A DNA stretch of 64,000 nt from Candidatus Binatus sp. (GTDB lineage: Bacteria > Desulfobacterota > Binatia > Binatales > Binataceae): positions 1 to 64,000 of the forward strand of contig NZ_DATCTO010000077.1 of the NCBI RefSeq assembly GCF_036567905.1, in the 5' to 3' direction. The notes under the pieces are model-generated. The model was not told the DNA's origin, made no database searches, and saw nothing but the letters and a program-made list of their open reading frames with translations. Each line of letters starts with the position of its first letter. Within the stretch, counting starts at the first letter, position 1. The position numbers and the translations under genes were made by a program. Shown here piece by piece: positions 8,227 through 17,229 of the stretch.

Positions 8227-8973
8227 ATGACGGCGAATTCAAGCAACGAAAACGAAACTCGCGACACGATCCTGGACGGGCGTATCACGCTGATCCAGCC
8301 CAGGCATGGCTACCGCTTCTCGGTCGAGGCGATTTTGCTCGGCCGCTTCGCGCGCGCGAGTACGCCCGAGCGAGTGCTCGAGTTGGGGGCGGGATGCGGC
8401 GTCGTATCGATCATGATGGCCGCCCTCTATCGACCGCGCGAAGTCGTGGCGATCGAGATCCAGCCGCCGCTGGCGGGCATGATCGCCCGTAGCGCAGCGA
8501 TCAACGGGCTCGAGTCGGTGAATGCAATTTGTGCCGACCTTCGGCAGAGAAGAATCGCGGGAGTCGAGCCTGCAAGTTTCGACCTGGTGGTCGCGAATCC
8601 TCCCTATCGCGCGGCGGCGGCCGGCCGCGAGAATCCCGACCGCGGCCGCCGCATTGCACGCGGCGAAAGCGCCGCGGTGCTGATGGATTTCGTCGCGGCG
8701 GCGCACCGCTACGCACGCCGCGGCGCGCGGGTTGCGTTTGTCTTCACCGCACGCAGAAGCGCCGAGCTGATTTCCGCGATGCGCTCGAAGCAGCTCGAGC
8801 CCAAGCGTATCCGTTTCGTTCATCCGCGGATTGCGACGGCGGCATCGGTGATGCTGATCGAGGCCCGCGCCGGCGGCGGAATCGAAGTAACTATCGAGCC
8901 GCCGCTGATTCTCTACGAACGTCCGGGGATATACACCAGCGAAGCGCGCGCAATACTCAGTTCGGCCGGCTGA
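8227..8973 (+). CDS. SAM-dependent methyltransferase, TrmN6-type
   Basis: This 248-aa protein has the N-terminal QPRHGYRFSVEAILLGRFA found in tRNA1(Val) A37-N6 methyltransferases. The SAM-binding loop LELGAGCGVVSIM is at 51-63, and NPPYR at 124-128 is the N6-adenine methylase catalytic motif. The likely reaction is N6-methylation of adenine in RNA, with tRNA1Val A37 as the known substrate of the best-studied members. It is divergent from the ferredoxin-like gene and convergent with a hydrolase gene. Substrate assignment is by family resemblance only. Confidence 0.85.
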   Translation: MTANSSNENETRDTILDGRITLIQPRHGYRFSVEAILLGRFARASTPERVLELGAGCGVVSIMMAALYRPREVVAIEIQPPLAGMIARSAAINGLESVNAICADLRQRRIAGVEPASFDLVVANPPYRAAAAGRENPDRGRRIARGESAAVLMDFVAAAHRYARRGARVAFVFTARRSAELISAMRSKQLEPKRIRFVHPRIATAASVMLIEARAGGGIEVTIEPPLILYERPGIYTSEARAILSSAG

Positions 8974-8999
8974 GCAATAGTATATTCGAAATTGTACTA

Positions 9000-9884
9000 T
9001 TACTCAGACGTGAGGAATTCGCTCGCTTGATCCGCGACGTAGCCGGGCATTTCCATCGGCATAAAATGGCCCGCGCCGGCCACATCGATCACGCGCCCGT
9101 GCTTGAGCTGCTTGGCGACTTTTCCCGATAGCGCCGCGCCGAGCGAATCGTCGCGCGCGCCGAACATTATCAACAGCGGCGCCGTGCAGCGGAGAATTCG
9201 CCCGAGTCCGTCGAAATCGCGCGACGTCTCGTAGAATTTTGCCTCGATCTCGGGCGCGCATTTGAGTTCGCGCCTGCCGTCGCTCGCCGGACGCGTACCG
9301 AACCGGCAATAGTCGCGGAGAATATCCTTCTGCCAGGTGCTATACGGCGGCTTGGTGTCGAAGCTCGAGTACATCGCCTCGACGCTGTCGAAAATGCGCC
9401 TGCGCTTCAGCGTCCGCTTGACGAACGGATCGCGCCATCCGAGTTCCGGCGCAGTCACCGACTCGAAGATTACCGGCTCGACCAGGACCGCGCGTGAGAT
9501 CAGGTCCGGGCGCTCGCAAGCAAGCGAGCCGATCGCCGTCGCGCCGGCGGAATGGCCGACCGCCCGGACGCCAGCCCATCCCATGGCAGTTATAAACCCT
9601 TCGAGGTCCCGCATCGTCGAGTCCCAGTTATAGTCGCCGCCGGCTGGCGCCGAACTGTCGCCGTGGCCGCGCTGATCGTAACTGTACACGTGGCCGATCG
9701 CGCGCAGCCGCTCTGCGAGCGGCCGGTAGATGCGGCCGAGAAATCCGGTCGCGTGCAGAATCACGATTGGCGTGCCGTCGCCGCCCCAATCCAGCGTATG
9801 CATCCGGATGCCGTTGACGTTCACGAAGCTCGACGCCGGTTCACTGAATTTCGAGCTGCTGCTTTGGGGATCGATTTTTTCCAT
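9000..9884 (-). CDS. Alpha/beta hydrolase
   Basis: This 294-aa alpha/beta-hydrolase has the oxyanion HATG segment (44-47), YDQRGHGDS (69-77), the nucleophile elbow GHSAGA with Ser112, an Asp in GARDDSLG and the His in GAGHFMP (His273). All parts of the catalytic triad are present. It probably hydrolyses an ester, lactone or similar bond of a small molecule. The substrate cannot be assigned. It lies 36 bases downstream of the YihY gene on the same strand. Confidence 0.88.
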   Translation of the reverse strand: MEKIDPQSSSSKFSEPASSFVNVNGIRMHTLDWGGDGTPIVILHATGFLGRIYRPLAERLRAIGHVYSYDQRGHGDSSAPAGGDYNWDSTMRDLEGFITAMGWAGVRAVGHSAGATAIGSLACERPDLISRAVLVEPVIFESVTAPELGWRDPFVKRTLKRRRIFDSVEAMYSSFDTKPPYSTWQKDILRDYCRFGTRPASDGRRELKCAPEIEAKFYETSRDFDGLGRILRCTAPLLIMFGARDDSLGAALSGKVAKQLKHGRVIDVAGAGHFMPMEMPGYVADQASEFLTSE

Positions 9885-9920
9885 GTCTCAGTGTTGCGAG
9901 GAACTACGCTCGGGACGGAT

Positions 9921-11216
9921 TCAGCGGTTGGCTTTGTTCTCGATCGCCGCCGACTCCCGATCGACAGCTTTGGCTTCGGGAGAGCGGATGTTTTCGAGTG
10001 TAATCGTCTTGAACAGGTCGTTGCGCAGAGCGCCCATCTTCGCCAGCACGCGGTCAACGCGCGGATCGCCGCCGCTGGCGCCGTGATCGAACTCGACGGA
10101 TTTGAGCGCGTCCGCCAGGACGATCGTCGAAGCCTGGCGCGCGAGAAACAGCCCCTGATTCAGCGGACCGGCGCTCGAATCAGCCTCGATTACAAAGCCG
10201 CCGGCCTTGAGCCCGTCGAGAATCGGGATAATTGCGGCTTGCGACACGAAGAGTTCGCGGGCGAGCGTCCACGACGTGACTTCGTCACCGCCGTGATAGG
10301 CGCGATCCGCCAGCCGGATCAGGATGTGCATCGTCGCTGAATACAGAAAATCCGGCGACATTGGCCCCAGCATCGGCGGCAGGTCACCGCGCTGCACCGC
10401 GGCGGTCAGTTCCGCACCGAACAGAATCACCGACCACGCGATATAGATCCAGACCAGGAAAATCGGCAGCGTCGCCATCGCGCCGTAGATTGCCCGATAG
10501 TTGGCGACACCCACCTGGAAGCGCACGTATCCCCACTGCGCGAGCTGAAACAACACCGCGGTGACAAACGAGCCGATCAGCGCGGGAACATATTTGACTT
10601 TGGTGTAGGGAAAAAAGACGAACAGGAAAAAGAATCCGGCCCACACGAACAAGTACGGCAATAGCTGGGTGATAAATGGAAAGTGGGAAATCCGCACCGA
10701 GAAAACCGCGGTCACGCCGAGCGCCGCCACGATCAGGAACGGCACCGTGAACAGCACGCTCAAATAGTCGGAGAACTTGCGAAAATAACTGCGGCTCTGC
10801 GGCACGTTGAAGATTGTGTTGAGCGCCTGCTCGACCGTGCCCATCGTGGAAATAACCGTGATGAGCAGGAACGCGCCACCCGCCGAACCCAGCGCGGCCG
10901 CATTCACGTTCTCAACGTAGCCCATCAGCTGCGACGACGATGGGCCGAGTCCCAGGTATTGCTCGACCAGCGGACGCAATCGCTGCGCGCCGCCGAATCC
11001 TTTAACCGCGGAAAATGCGAGCGCAAGAATCGGCACGATCGATAGCGCGACCGTGAAAGTCAGCGCGGACGCGCGCAGCAGATCGTTGTTGCTGATGAAT
11101 CCTTCGACCGCGTGGTTCAGGGTGTGCCAGACGCGAAGCGCGGTTGTGTGCCGCGATGCCCTGGTTTTGAGGTCCAGAGTCTTGCTCTCGAGCCAGCCGG
11201 GTGTGCGTCGCGCCAC
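9921..11216 (-). CDS. YihY/BrkB family inner-membrane protein
   Basis: This 431-aa protein has the six-helix YihY/BrkB membrane domain. Segments are seen near residues 45-70, 105-130, 150-172, 180-210, 215-235 and 245-270, with LRASALTFTVALSIVPILAL and FVWIYIAWSVILFGAELTA typical of the family. A C-terminal soluble region (about 300-400) looks like a winged helix (TSWTLARELFVSQAAIIPILDGLKAGGFV). The role of the family is not settled; it was once wrongly called RNase BN. The family membership is clear, the function is not. Confidence 0.88.
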   Translation of the reverse strand: MARRTPGWLESKTLDLKTRASRHTTALRVWHTLNHAVEGFISNNDLLRASALTFTVALSIVPILALAFSAVKGFGGAQRLRPLVEQYLGLGPSSSQLMGYVENVNAAALGSAGGAFLLITVISTMGTVEQALNTIFNVPQSRSYFRKFSDYLSVLFTVPFLIVAALGVTAVFSVRISHFPFITQLLPYLFVWAGFFFLFVFFPYTKVKYVPALIGSFVTAVLFQLAQWGYVRFQVGVANYRAIYGAMATLPIFLVWIYIAWSVILFGAELTAAVQRGDLPPMLGPMSPDFLYSATMHILIRLADRAYHGGDEVTSWTLARELFVSQAAIIPILDGLKAGGFVIEADSSAGPLNQGLFLARQASTIVLADALKSVEFDHGASGGDPRVDRVLAKMGALRNDLFKTITLENIRSPEAKAVDRESAAIENKANR

Positions 11217-11354
11217 GTCAGATTACAGCTGCGATACCGGCCCGCGATTCCCACCGCACGGTCGCGCCGCCTCCGATTTGCCCTTCACGAATCGATTGTC
11301 AGGGCATGACTTGCGCGATGTCAAGCGCACGGCCGCGCGGCGCGTTGCGCGCCC

Positions 11355-13835
11355 ATGCGCTTTGCGATTAGCTCATCGTTCATGGCTCGGCTGGCAGCGC
11401 ACGGAAAATACCTTCTCGACGGGGCGGAAAAATTCTACCTTCGCGGCGTTTCGTACGGGCCGTTTGCGGCGAATTCCCGCGGCGAAAGGTATCCCGAGCC
11501 CGAGCGCGTGGCCGCCGACTTCGCCCTGATGAGCCGGCTGGGCGCCAATCTGATTCGTCTCTACGTTCCACCGCCGCCGTGGATGGTCGAGGAGGCGCAG
11601 AAGGCCGGACTGCGCATGATGCTCGGCATCCCGTGGCCGTTTCACATGGCGTTTCTGGATTCACGCGACATGATGCGCGAAATCCGCGACGCGATCCGCC
11701 AGACGGTTCTCAAGACGCGCCAATTTGGCGAGACCATCGCAGCCTACAGCATCGGCAACGAGATTCGATCGGATATCGTGCGCTGGCACGGGCCGCGCGC
11801 CGTCAGCCGCTTTCTCGCCGAACTCCGTGACCTCGGAAAACAGATCGATCCCGGCGCGCTGTTCACCTACTCGAACTATCCGTCCGCCGAATATCTTGAT
11901 CTGAGTTTTCTCGATTTCATTTCGTTCAATGTGTATCTGCATCGCGAGGAAGACTTCCGCCGTTACCTGACCCATCTGATGGGACAAACCGGCGAGTTAC
12001 CGCTGGTGCTCAGCGAAACCGGCATGGACACGGTTCGCGAAGGCGAGCAACACCAGGCCAAACTCCTTTCATGGCAGTGCCGTGCGGCATTCGAACTGGG
12101 ATTGTCCGGCTTCATCGTGTTCGCGTTCACCGACGAATGGCACACCGGCGGAGCCGAGATCACCGACTGGGCATTTGGACTGACCCGCCGCGATCGCTCG
12201 CCCAAACTCGCCTTCGATGCGGTCGCCAAGGTCTTCGGCGACAATCTGCCGCCTCCGCTGGCGGCCGCTCCCAAAGCGACCGTGGTGGTGGCCGCCTACA
12301 ACGCGGCATCGACGCTTGGCGAATGTCTCTCCTCGATTCGCGAGCTCAACTATCCGGACTACGAAACCATCGTCATCGACGACGGATCGACCGATTCGAC
12401 TTCTGAAATCGCCAGCCGATCCGGAGTCCGCGCGATTCGCGTCGAGCACAATGGTCTGGCCGCCGCGCGCAACGCCGGCGCCGGCGCCGCTGCCGGCAAA
12501 GTCGTCGCGTTCATCGACGCCGACGCGCGTGCCGATCGCGACTGGCTGTATCATCTGGTCGAGACGATCGAGCGCCGCGCGGCGGCGGCGGCGGCCGGCC
12601 CGAATTTCGCCCCCGCTCCCGGATCTGCCCGCGCCGCGGCGATGGCTGCCGCGCCCGGACTGCCGCGCGAGGTGCGTGCCGGCGACGATCGCCTCGCACA
12701 ACTGTGCGGATGCAACATGGCAATTACCAAAGCCGCGCTGCTGAAGGCCGGCGGCTTCGATCCGATGTTTACCACCGCCGGCGACGACGTGGATCTTTCC
12801 TGGCGCCTTGCGGCGTCGGCTGAAACGCTCGCGTATGCTCCTGGAGCGATCGTGATTCACGAGCGGCGCGCGACGCTCGCTGCCTACCTGCGCCAGCAAC
12901 GCGGCTACGGCGCCGGCGAGGGCTTGCTGCTGCGCAAATATCCGCTCCGGATTGCAGACCAGGACGGGATCTACGCGGGGCCGTCATGGATCGGCTCGAT
13001 GTTCGGCGGCGCGCGCGTCTATTACGGCGCTTTCGGCCGCGGCCTCTTTCAAACCGTCTATTCGACCGGCAACTCGTACGCCGACCTGCCACTGACCATT
13101 CAATGGGTCGGGTTGTCGCTGATTTTTCTGATTCTTGGCGGGGTCAATCGGCTGCTGGGCGTGCTCGGCGCTGGTGGAATCGCGCTCTCAATGCTGGCCG
13201 CGGCGGCGGGCGCAGCGTCGGCGCCCTTGCCGCGCGCGCATCGCGGCCCGGCGGCGCGAATCTATCTCTGGATCGTCAATCTGCTCGGTCCTGCCGTTCG
13301 CAGTCTTGCGCGCGAGCGCGTCAAATGGCGATTCGAGCCCGCGACTGCCGGCGGCGATTGCAACGGCCCGCTTAAATTAAACGGCCAGGTCGAGTTCGTC
13401 ATGCCAGCCGGCGCCTTGCGAATCGATTCCGCGACGATACTCGTTGCCATCCGCGAGGCACTGGTTCGCCGCGGCGTCGCAGTGGCCGAGACCGACGGCT
13501 TCCAGTCCTACGATCTCGAGATCATCGTTGCGCCGATGATTCGCGTGCCGATAAACGCGTTGCTCCAGGGCGACGGCAGCATCGCGCTGCTCTGGCGTCT
13601 CCGATTGGCGCCGCGCCGGGGGCTGATCGCCGCGGCGATCACGCTGCTGATTTTGTTGGCCGCGGGATTCTCAGCGCGGGCGGGAATCGCCGGCGTAATA
13701 TGCGCCGCAATCGCAGTCGGGCTGTTGGCGATCAATCGCGCGCGGCGTATCCCCGCGATCATTAAAGCCGGCGCCGCCGAAGTAGCCGGATCGCTTGGAA
13801 TATCAATGGCAAAGCGCTCGGAAGACGAAACGTGA
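11355..13835 (+). CDS. Glycoside hydrolase-like / family 2 glycosyltransferase fusion membrane protein
   Basis: This 826-aa protein joins two enzymes. Residues 15-297 form a TIM-barrel glycosidase-like domain with the acid/base motif SIGNEI (Glu136) and a second catalytic Glu in LSETGMD (Glu221). Residues 307-540 form a GT2 glycosyltransferase with VVVAAYN (310-316), DDGST (342-346), a DADAR motif and a GGFDPMF...GDDVDLSWR acceptor region. Membrane segments follow near 580-640 and 750-780. It likely makes or trims a surface glycan. The next gene, an ABC exporter, overlaps it by 4 bases, so synthesis and export are coupled. Start could instead be the Met at 11382. Confidence 0.85.
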   Translation: MRFAISSSFMARLAAHGKYLLDGAEKFYLRGVSYGPFAANSRGERYPEPERVAADFALMSRLGANLIRLYVPPPPWMVEEAQKAGLRMMLGIPWPFHMAFLDSRDMMREIRDAIRQTVLKTRQFGETIAAYSIGNEIRSDIVRWHGPRAVSRFLAELRDLGKQIDPGALFTYSNYPSAEYLDLSFLDFISFNVYLHREEDFRRYLTHLMGQTGELPLVLSETGMDTVREGEQHQAKLLSWQCRAAFELGLSGFIVFAFTDEWHTGGAEITDWAFGLTRRDRSPKLAFDAVAKVFGDNLPPPLAAAPKATVVVAAYNAASTLGECLSSIRELNYPDYETIVIDDGSTDSTSEIASRSGVRAIRVEHNGLAAARNAGAGAAAGKVVAFIDADARADRDWLYHLVETIERRAAAAAAGPNFAPAPGSARAAAMAAAPGLPREVRAGDDRLAQLCGCNMAITKAALLKAGGFDPMFTTAGDDVDLSWRLAASAETLAYAPGAIVIHERRATLAAYLRQQRGYGAGEGLLLRKYPLRIADQDGIYAGPSWIGSMFGGARVYYGAFGRGLFQTVYSTGNSYADLPLTIQWVGLSLIFLILGGVNRLLGVLGAGGIALSMLAAAAGAASAPLPRAHRGPAARIYLWIVNLLGPAVRSLARERVKWRFEPATAGGDCNGPLKLNGQVEFVMPAGALRIDSATILVAIREALVRRGVAVAETDGFQSYDLEIIVAPMIRVPINALLQGDGSIALLWRLRLAPRRGLIAAAITLLILLAAGFSARAGIAGVICAAIAVGLLAINRARRIPAIIKAGAAEVAGSLGISMAKRSEDET

Positions 13836-15613
13836 TGCGCACGCTGGAACTTTACAGCCACGTTATTCGCAGGATGCGTCCGCATCTGGGCCGTCTCGCG
13901 ATCGCGATCGGCGGCGTGCTGCTTGCGTCGGCGACCGAGGTGCTCAAGCCGTGGCCGCTCAAGATTGTAATCGACAATGTGCTGCGCGGCGCGCCGATGG
14001 TGAGCAAATGGATCCCACCGATGCCGCGCGGCGAGCTTCTGGCAGCCGCGTGCATCAGCCTCGTCACCTTGTACGCGCTGCTCGGCCTGCTCAACGTCAT
14101 GACGAATTACGTCACCGTTTCGATCGGCCAGCGGATGGTCAACGAGTTGCGCGCGCGCCTGTTCGATCATTTGCAGAGCCTTTCGCTGTCATTTCATCGC
14201 CGGCGCGAAGTCGGCGACTTGATGGTGCGCATCACCTACGACACCTACTCGATTCAAACGATCGCCATGAATGGATTCTTCCCGGTGTTGTCGTCGCTGA
14301 TTCTGCTGAGCGGGATGTTCGTTGTGATGATCAGGATGGACGCGACGCTGACGCTCGTAGCGCTTGCCATAGTACCGCTCCTGATTGGGCTGATCATGTC
14401 GATCAGCGGTCGAATCGACGCGATCGCGGGTGGCGCGCGAATCAAGGAAAGCCGTCTGTTCACCGTCGCGCACAGCGCGCTCGCCGCGATACACGTCGTG
14501 CAGGCCTTCACGCGCGAGGCCGAGTCGTACCGCGAGTTCGTCGAATCGAGCAGTGAAAGTCTGGACGCGACGCTGCGCTTGTACACCCTGCAAACGATTT
14601 ACGCCGGCGCGGTCGGGGTGTTGATCGCGTGCGGCACGGCGATCGTGATTTACCTCGGCGCGCAGCACGTCCTTGATGGGCGGCTGACGATCGGTGACCT
14701 GATCGTTTTCACGACTTATCTCGCCTCGCTCTACGCGCCGGTGAACCAGATTTCCCAAACCTACGGACAGATCGAAGGCGCGAAGGCGGGACTCAGGCGA
14801 TGCCTCGAGTTGCTCGCAATAGATCCTGAAATCAAGGACCGTGCGGGCGCGCAGACGCTTGGCCGCTCGCGCGGTGAGATCGAATTCGACAATGTCGTGT
14901 TCGGCTACGAACCGGGCCGGACCGTGCTCAAGGGGATCAGCTTCAAGGCTGCGCCGGGCGAGACCATCGCGATCGTCGGTCCGAGCGGCTCGGGAAAAAC
15001 CACGATGGCCAGTCTGCTCGCGCGCTTTTACGAACCACAACAGGGCGCGATCAAGATTGACGGCAACGATACCCGATACCTCACCCTCGATTCGATCCGC
15101 GGCAACATCGCGATGGTCCTGCAACCGCCGCTGGTGCTCGGCGACACGATGCGCGTCAACGTCGCGTTCGGGAAGCCGGCGGTTGACGACGCGAAAGTGC
15201 TCCGCGCGATCGAAATGGCGCGGCTCGGACCCGTGCTCGCCAAGTTGCCGGCCGGCCTGAACGAAGTGTTGGGACAGGGCGGACACAGCCTTTCCGAGGG
15301 GGAGGCGCAGCGCGTCACGATTGCACGCGCGTTGCTGAAAGACGCGCCGATTCTAATCATGGATGAACCGACCAGCGCGCTGGATAGTGAAACCGAATCG
15401 CTGGTGCTCGCCGCCGTGCGCGAGGCGATGCGCGGCCGGACCACGCTGGTGATCGCGCACCGGCTCTCGACGGTTCAGAACGCCGATCGAATACTGGTGC
15501 TGCGCGATGGCGTAATTGCCGAGCAGGGAACCTTCAACGAGTTACTGGCTCAAGGCGGCTTCTTCAGCTACCTCTACAACATTCAGGCGTGGAGCCGCGA
15601 AGCCGCCGGCTAA
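13832..15613 (+). CDS. ABC transporter, fused permease and ATPase (exporter type)
   Basis: This 593-aa half-transporter has an N-terminal six-helix ABC transmembrane domain (about 15-310) and a C-terminal nucleotide-binding domain. Walker A GPSGSGKTT is at 383-391, the Q-loop is in MVLQPPL, a signature variant LSEGEAQR starts at 487, Walker B is ILIMDEPTSALD, and the switch His is in AHRLSTVQ. Two copies would form an exporter for a lipid, lipid-linked glycan or similar. The start overlaps the stop of the glycosidase/glycosyltransferase gene, which points to the product of that gene as cargo. The signature has Glu in place of the usual Gly-Gln (LSGGQ), a common tolerated variation. Confidence 0.92.
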   Translation: MMRTLELYSHVIRRMRPHLGRLAIAIGGVLLASATEVLKPWPLKIVIDNVLRGAPMVSKWIPPMPRGELLAAACISLVTLYALLGLLNVMTNYVTVSIGQRMVNELRARLFDHLQSLSLSFHRRREVGDLMVRITYDTYSIQTIAMNGFFPVLSSLILLSGMFVVMIRMDATLTLVALAIVPLLIGLIMSISGRIDAIAGGARIKESRLFTVAHSALAAIHVVQAFTREAESYREFVESSSESLDATLRLYTLQTIYAGAVGVLIACGTAIVIYLGAQHVLDGRLTIGDLIVFTTYLASLYAPVNQISQTYGQIEGAKAGLRRCLELLAIDPEIKDRAGAQTLGRSRGEIEFDNVVFGYEPGRTVLKGISFKAAPGETIAIVGPSGSGKTTMASLLARFYEPQQGAIKIDGNDTRYLTLDSIRGNIAMVLQPPLVLGDTMRVNVAFGKPAVDDAKVLRAIEMARLGPVLAKLPAGLNEVLGQGGHSLSEGEAQRVTIARALLKDAPILIMDEPTSALDSETESLVLAAVREAMRGRTTLVIAHRLSTVQNADRILVLRDGVIAEQGTFNELLAQGGFFSYLYNIQAWSREAAG

Positions 15614-15641
15614 AGGCGCCGCGCATTTGCCGGGAAGATAG

Positions 15642-16247
15642 ATGCTTACAATTGGTCTCACTGGTGGAATCGGTTCGGGCAAGAGCACCGTCGCGCAAAT
15701 CCTCGGCGAATTCGGTGCGCCGATTCTCGACGCCGACAAAATCGCGCACACCACCTATGCTCCCGGCGGTCCCGCCTACGACGCAGTCGTCGCGGCCTTC
15801 GGCGCGGCTATTGTTGCTCCCGATCGCACAATCGATCGCAAGCAACTCGGTTCCATCGTGTTTGGAAATCCCGAGCAACTGGGCAGGCTGACGTCGATCG
15901 TATGGCCCGCCACGTTCGAGAGCATCCGCCGCAACGTCGCCGAATTGCGCGCGAGCGGTACCAAGATGCCGATCGTGGTCGAGGCTGCGATTCTGATCGA
16001 GGCAAATTGGCAACCGCTGTTCGACGAAATCTGGCTGGTGCGCGCCTCGCGCGAGCAAGTGGTCGCCCGAATCGAGCGCCAACGCGGGCTGAAACCCGCT
16101 GAAACCGAGGCGCGAATCCGCGCGCAGTTGCCCGACGAGCAACGCGCGAAACATGCCAGCTTAGTGATCGACAACAATGGATCGCTCGACGAGTTGCGCG
16201 GCCTGCTGAAATCGGTGTGGTCCGATGCACTCAAGCGAAACGCTTAG
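15642..16247 (+). CDS. coaE: Dephospho-CoA kinase
   Basis: This 201-aa protein starts MLTIGLTGGIGSGKSTVA, with the P-loop at residues 8-16. It has the family motifs DADKIAHTTY (CoA-binding region) and LIEANWQPLFDEIWLVRAS, followed by the lid sequence ERQRGLKPAETEARI. It phosphorylates dephospho-CoA to CoA, the last step of CoA synthesis. Length fits the family. It lies 28 bases after the ABC transporter and converges with, and overlaps by 4 bases, the CobS-like gene. Confidence 0.96.
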   Translation: MLTIGLTGGIGSGKSTVAQILGEFGAPILDADKIAHTTYAPGGPAYDAVVAAFGAAIVAPDRTIDRKQLGSIVFGNPEQLGRLTSIVWPATFESIRRNVAELRASGTKMPIVVEAAILIEANWQPLFDEIWLVRASREQVVARIERQRGLKPAETEARIRAQLPDEQRAKHASLVIDNNGSLDELRGLLKSVWSDALKRNA

Positions 16248-17020
16248 GCACGAAGCGCCGCCAGCACCGCGAACGTAACGACTTCAACCAGCGCACATCC
16301 TCCCGCCAGCATGTAACCCGAGGCCCCGCCCATGCGGCGGCTGAGCACCAGGCGCATCGCAAGAATGGTCAGCGCCAGCGCGACGATCACCGCCAGCCCG
16401 AGGTTTTGATACAGCCCCATCGTGAGTCCCAGCGCGACCGCGCTGGAGACGGCGAACTCGCGAAACGAAATGCCGCCTTCATACGGGAGGCCGAGACCCC
16501 AATGCTCCAGCGGTTTCAGCCCGTAGCCGATCGGAATGATCGCCCATCGCGACAGCATCATCGCCATCACGATCGCCGCCGCCCGTCCCGCGTCGTCGAT
16601 GATTCGCGACAAGCACCAGACCTCGAATGCGAACGCTATGATCGCAGCAATCGCCCCGACCGGTCCGATTCGCGCCAGTCCGGTCGAGGCCGGCCGTGTG
16701 CCGCGCCGAAGCACTTCCACCGTGTCTGCGACTGCGCGATTTGCCAGCCCCAGCGACAGCCCCGCGGCTATTATCAGCACGACGAACGAGCGTCCGACCG
16801 GTCCGGATACCAAGCCGGCGGTTCGATCGGCAATCGCGAGAACTGCGCCGAGGACAAACCCGACAATCGGGAAATAGACCATCGCGCGCACGCGCTGCGC
16901 GGCGGTGCCCTGCGATCTTTCGTCGAGGACTGGCCACAGTGTCAGCGTCGCGGCTGCCAGCACGGCTTCGAACAGCAATTCGCGCACACTTGGAAGACTC
17001 GTATCGCCCGCCGATTCCAT
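16244..17020 (-). CDS. Divergent CobS-like membrane protein, catalytic motifs missing
   Basis: This 258-aa protein has about seven membrane segments. Its overall pattern recalls CobS (adenosylcobinamide-GDP ribazoletransferase): YFPIVGFVLG near 48-57, RIGPVGAIAAII in place of RIGTFGA, MLSRWAIIPIGYGL in place of LSRWA, and a C-terminal GG-x5-G-LVEV block. The residues thought to hold the metal and CDP-alcohol-type substrate are lost: the DGLADTADG region reads ADTVEVLRRG, and GGxTGD reads GGASGY. It may be a degenerate or repurposed paralogue. No other cobalamin synthesis genes are nearby, although nrdJ in this window needs B12. The identification rests on motif pattern only. Confidence 0.45.
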   Translation of the reverse strand: MESAGDTSLPSVRELLFEAVLAAATLTLWPVLDERSQGTAAQRVRAMVYFPIVGFVLGAVLAIADRTAGLVSGPVGRSFVVLIIAAGLSLGLANRAVADTVEVLRRGTRPASTGLARIGPVGAIAAIIAFAFEVWCLSRIIDDAGRAAAIVMAMMLSRWAIIPIGYGLKPLEHWGLGLPYEGGISFREFAVSSAVALGLTMGLYQNLGLAVIVALALTILAMRLVLSRRMGGASGYMLAGGCALVEVVTFAVLAALRA

Positions 17021-17109
17021 CGCGACCCCGGTTGAATATTCGAAATCTGACTAATCACTCGCCCCCAAACCAGTTCTAACAGGGACGACGTCCCGCATCT
17101 TCATCTTAG

Positions 17110-17229
17110 TACCGGGTGCAGCGGGTCACCCCTGGCCGTGGCGACGGCAGCGCCGTATTAAGCCGTTGGCAGTGGCCGCGCGCGACAACGGAGCGCGGCC
17201 TTAATACCGGGTGCAGGGCTCAGCCCTGC
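17110..17229. repeat. Dispersed palindromic repeat, copy A
   Basis: About 120 bases with ends GGGTGCAGCGGGTCACCCCTGG and GGGTGCAGGGCTCAGCCC, an internal CCGTGGCGACGGCAGCGC and two facing GTATTAA / TTAATACC motifs. The same parts occur in copies B, C and D elsewhere in the window. This copy ends exactly against the stop codon of the GST gene (17230-17232). It can fold into long hairpins, so it could also act as a transcription end between the CobS-like and GST genes. Confidence 0.75.

Noticed and set aside
13508..15286. Long minus-strand frames under the glycosyltransferase and ABC genes
   Set aside because: Shadow frames of strongly supported plus-strand genes.
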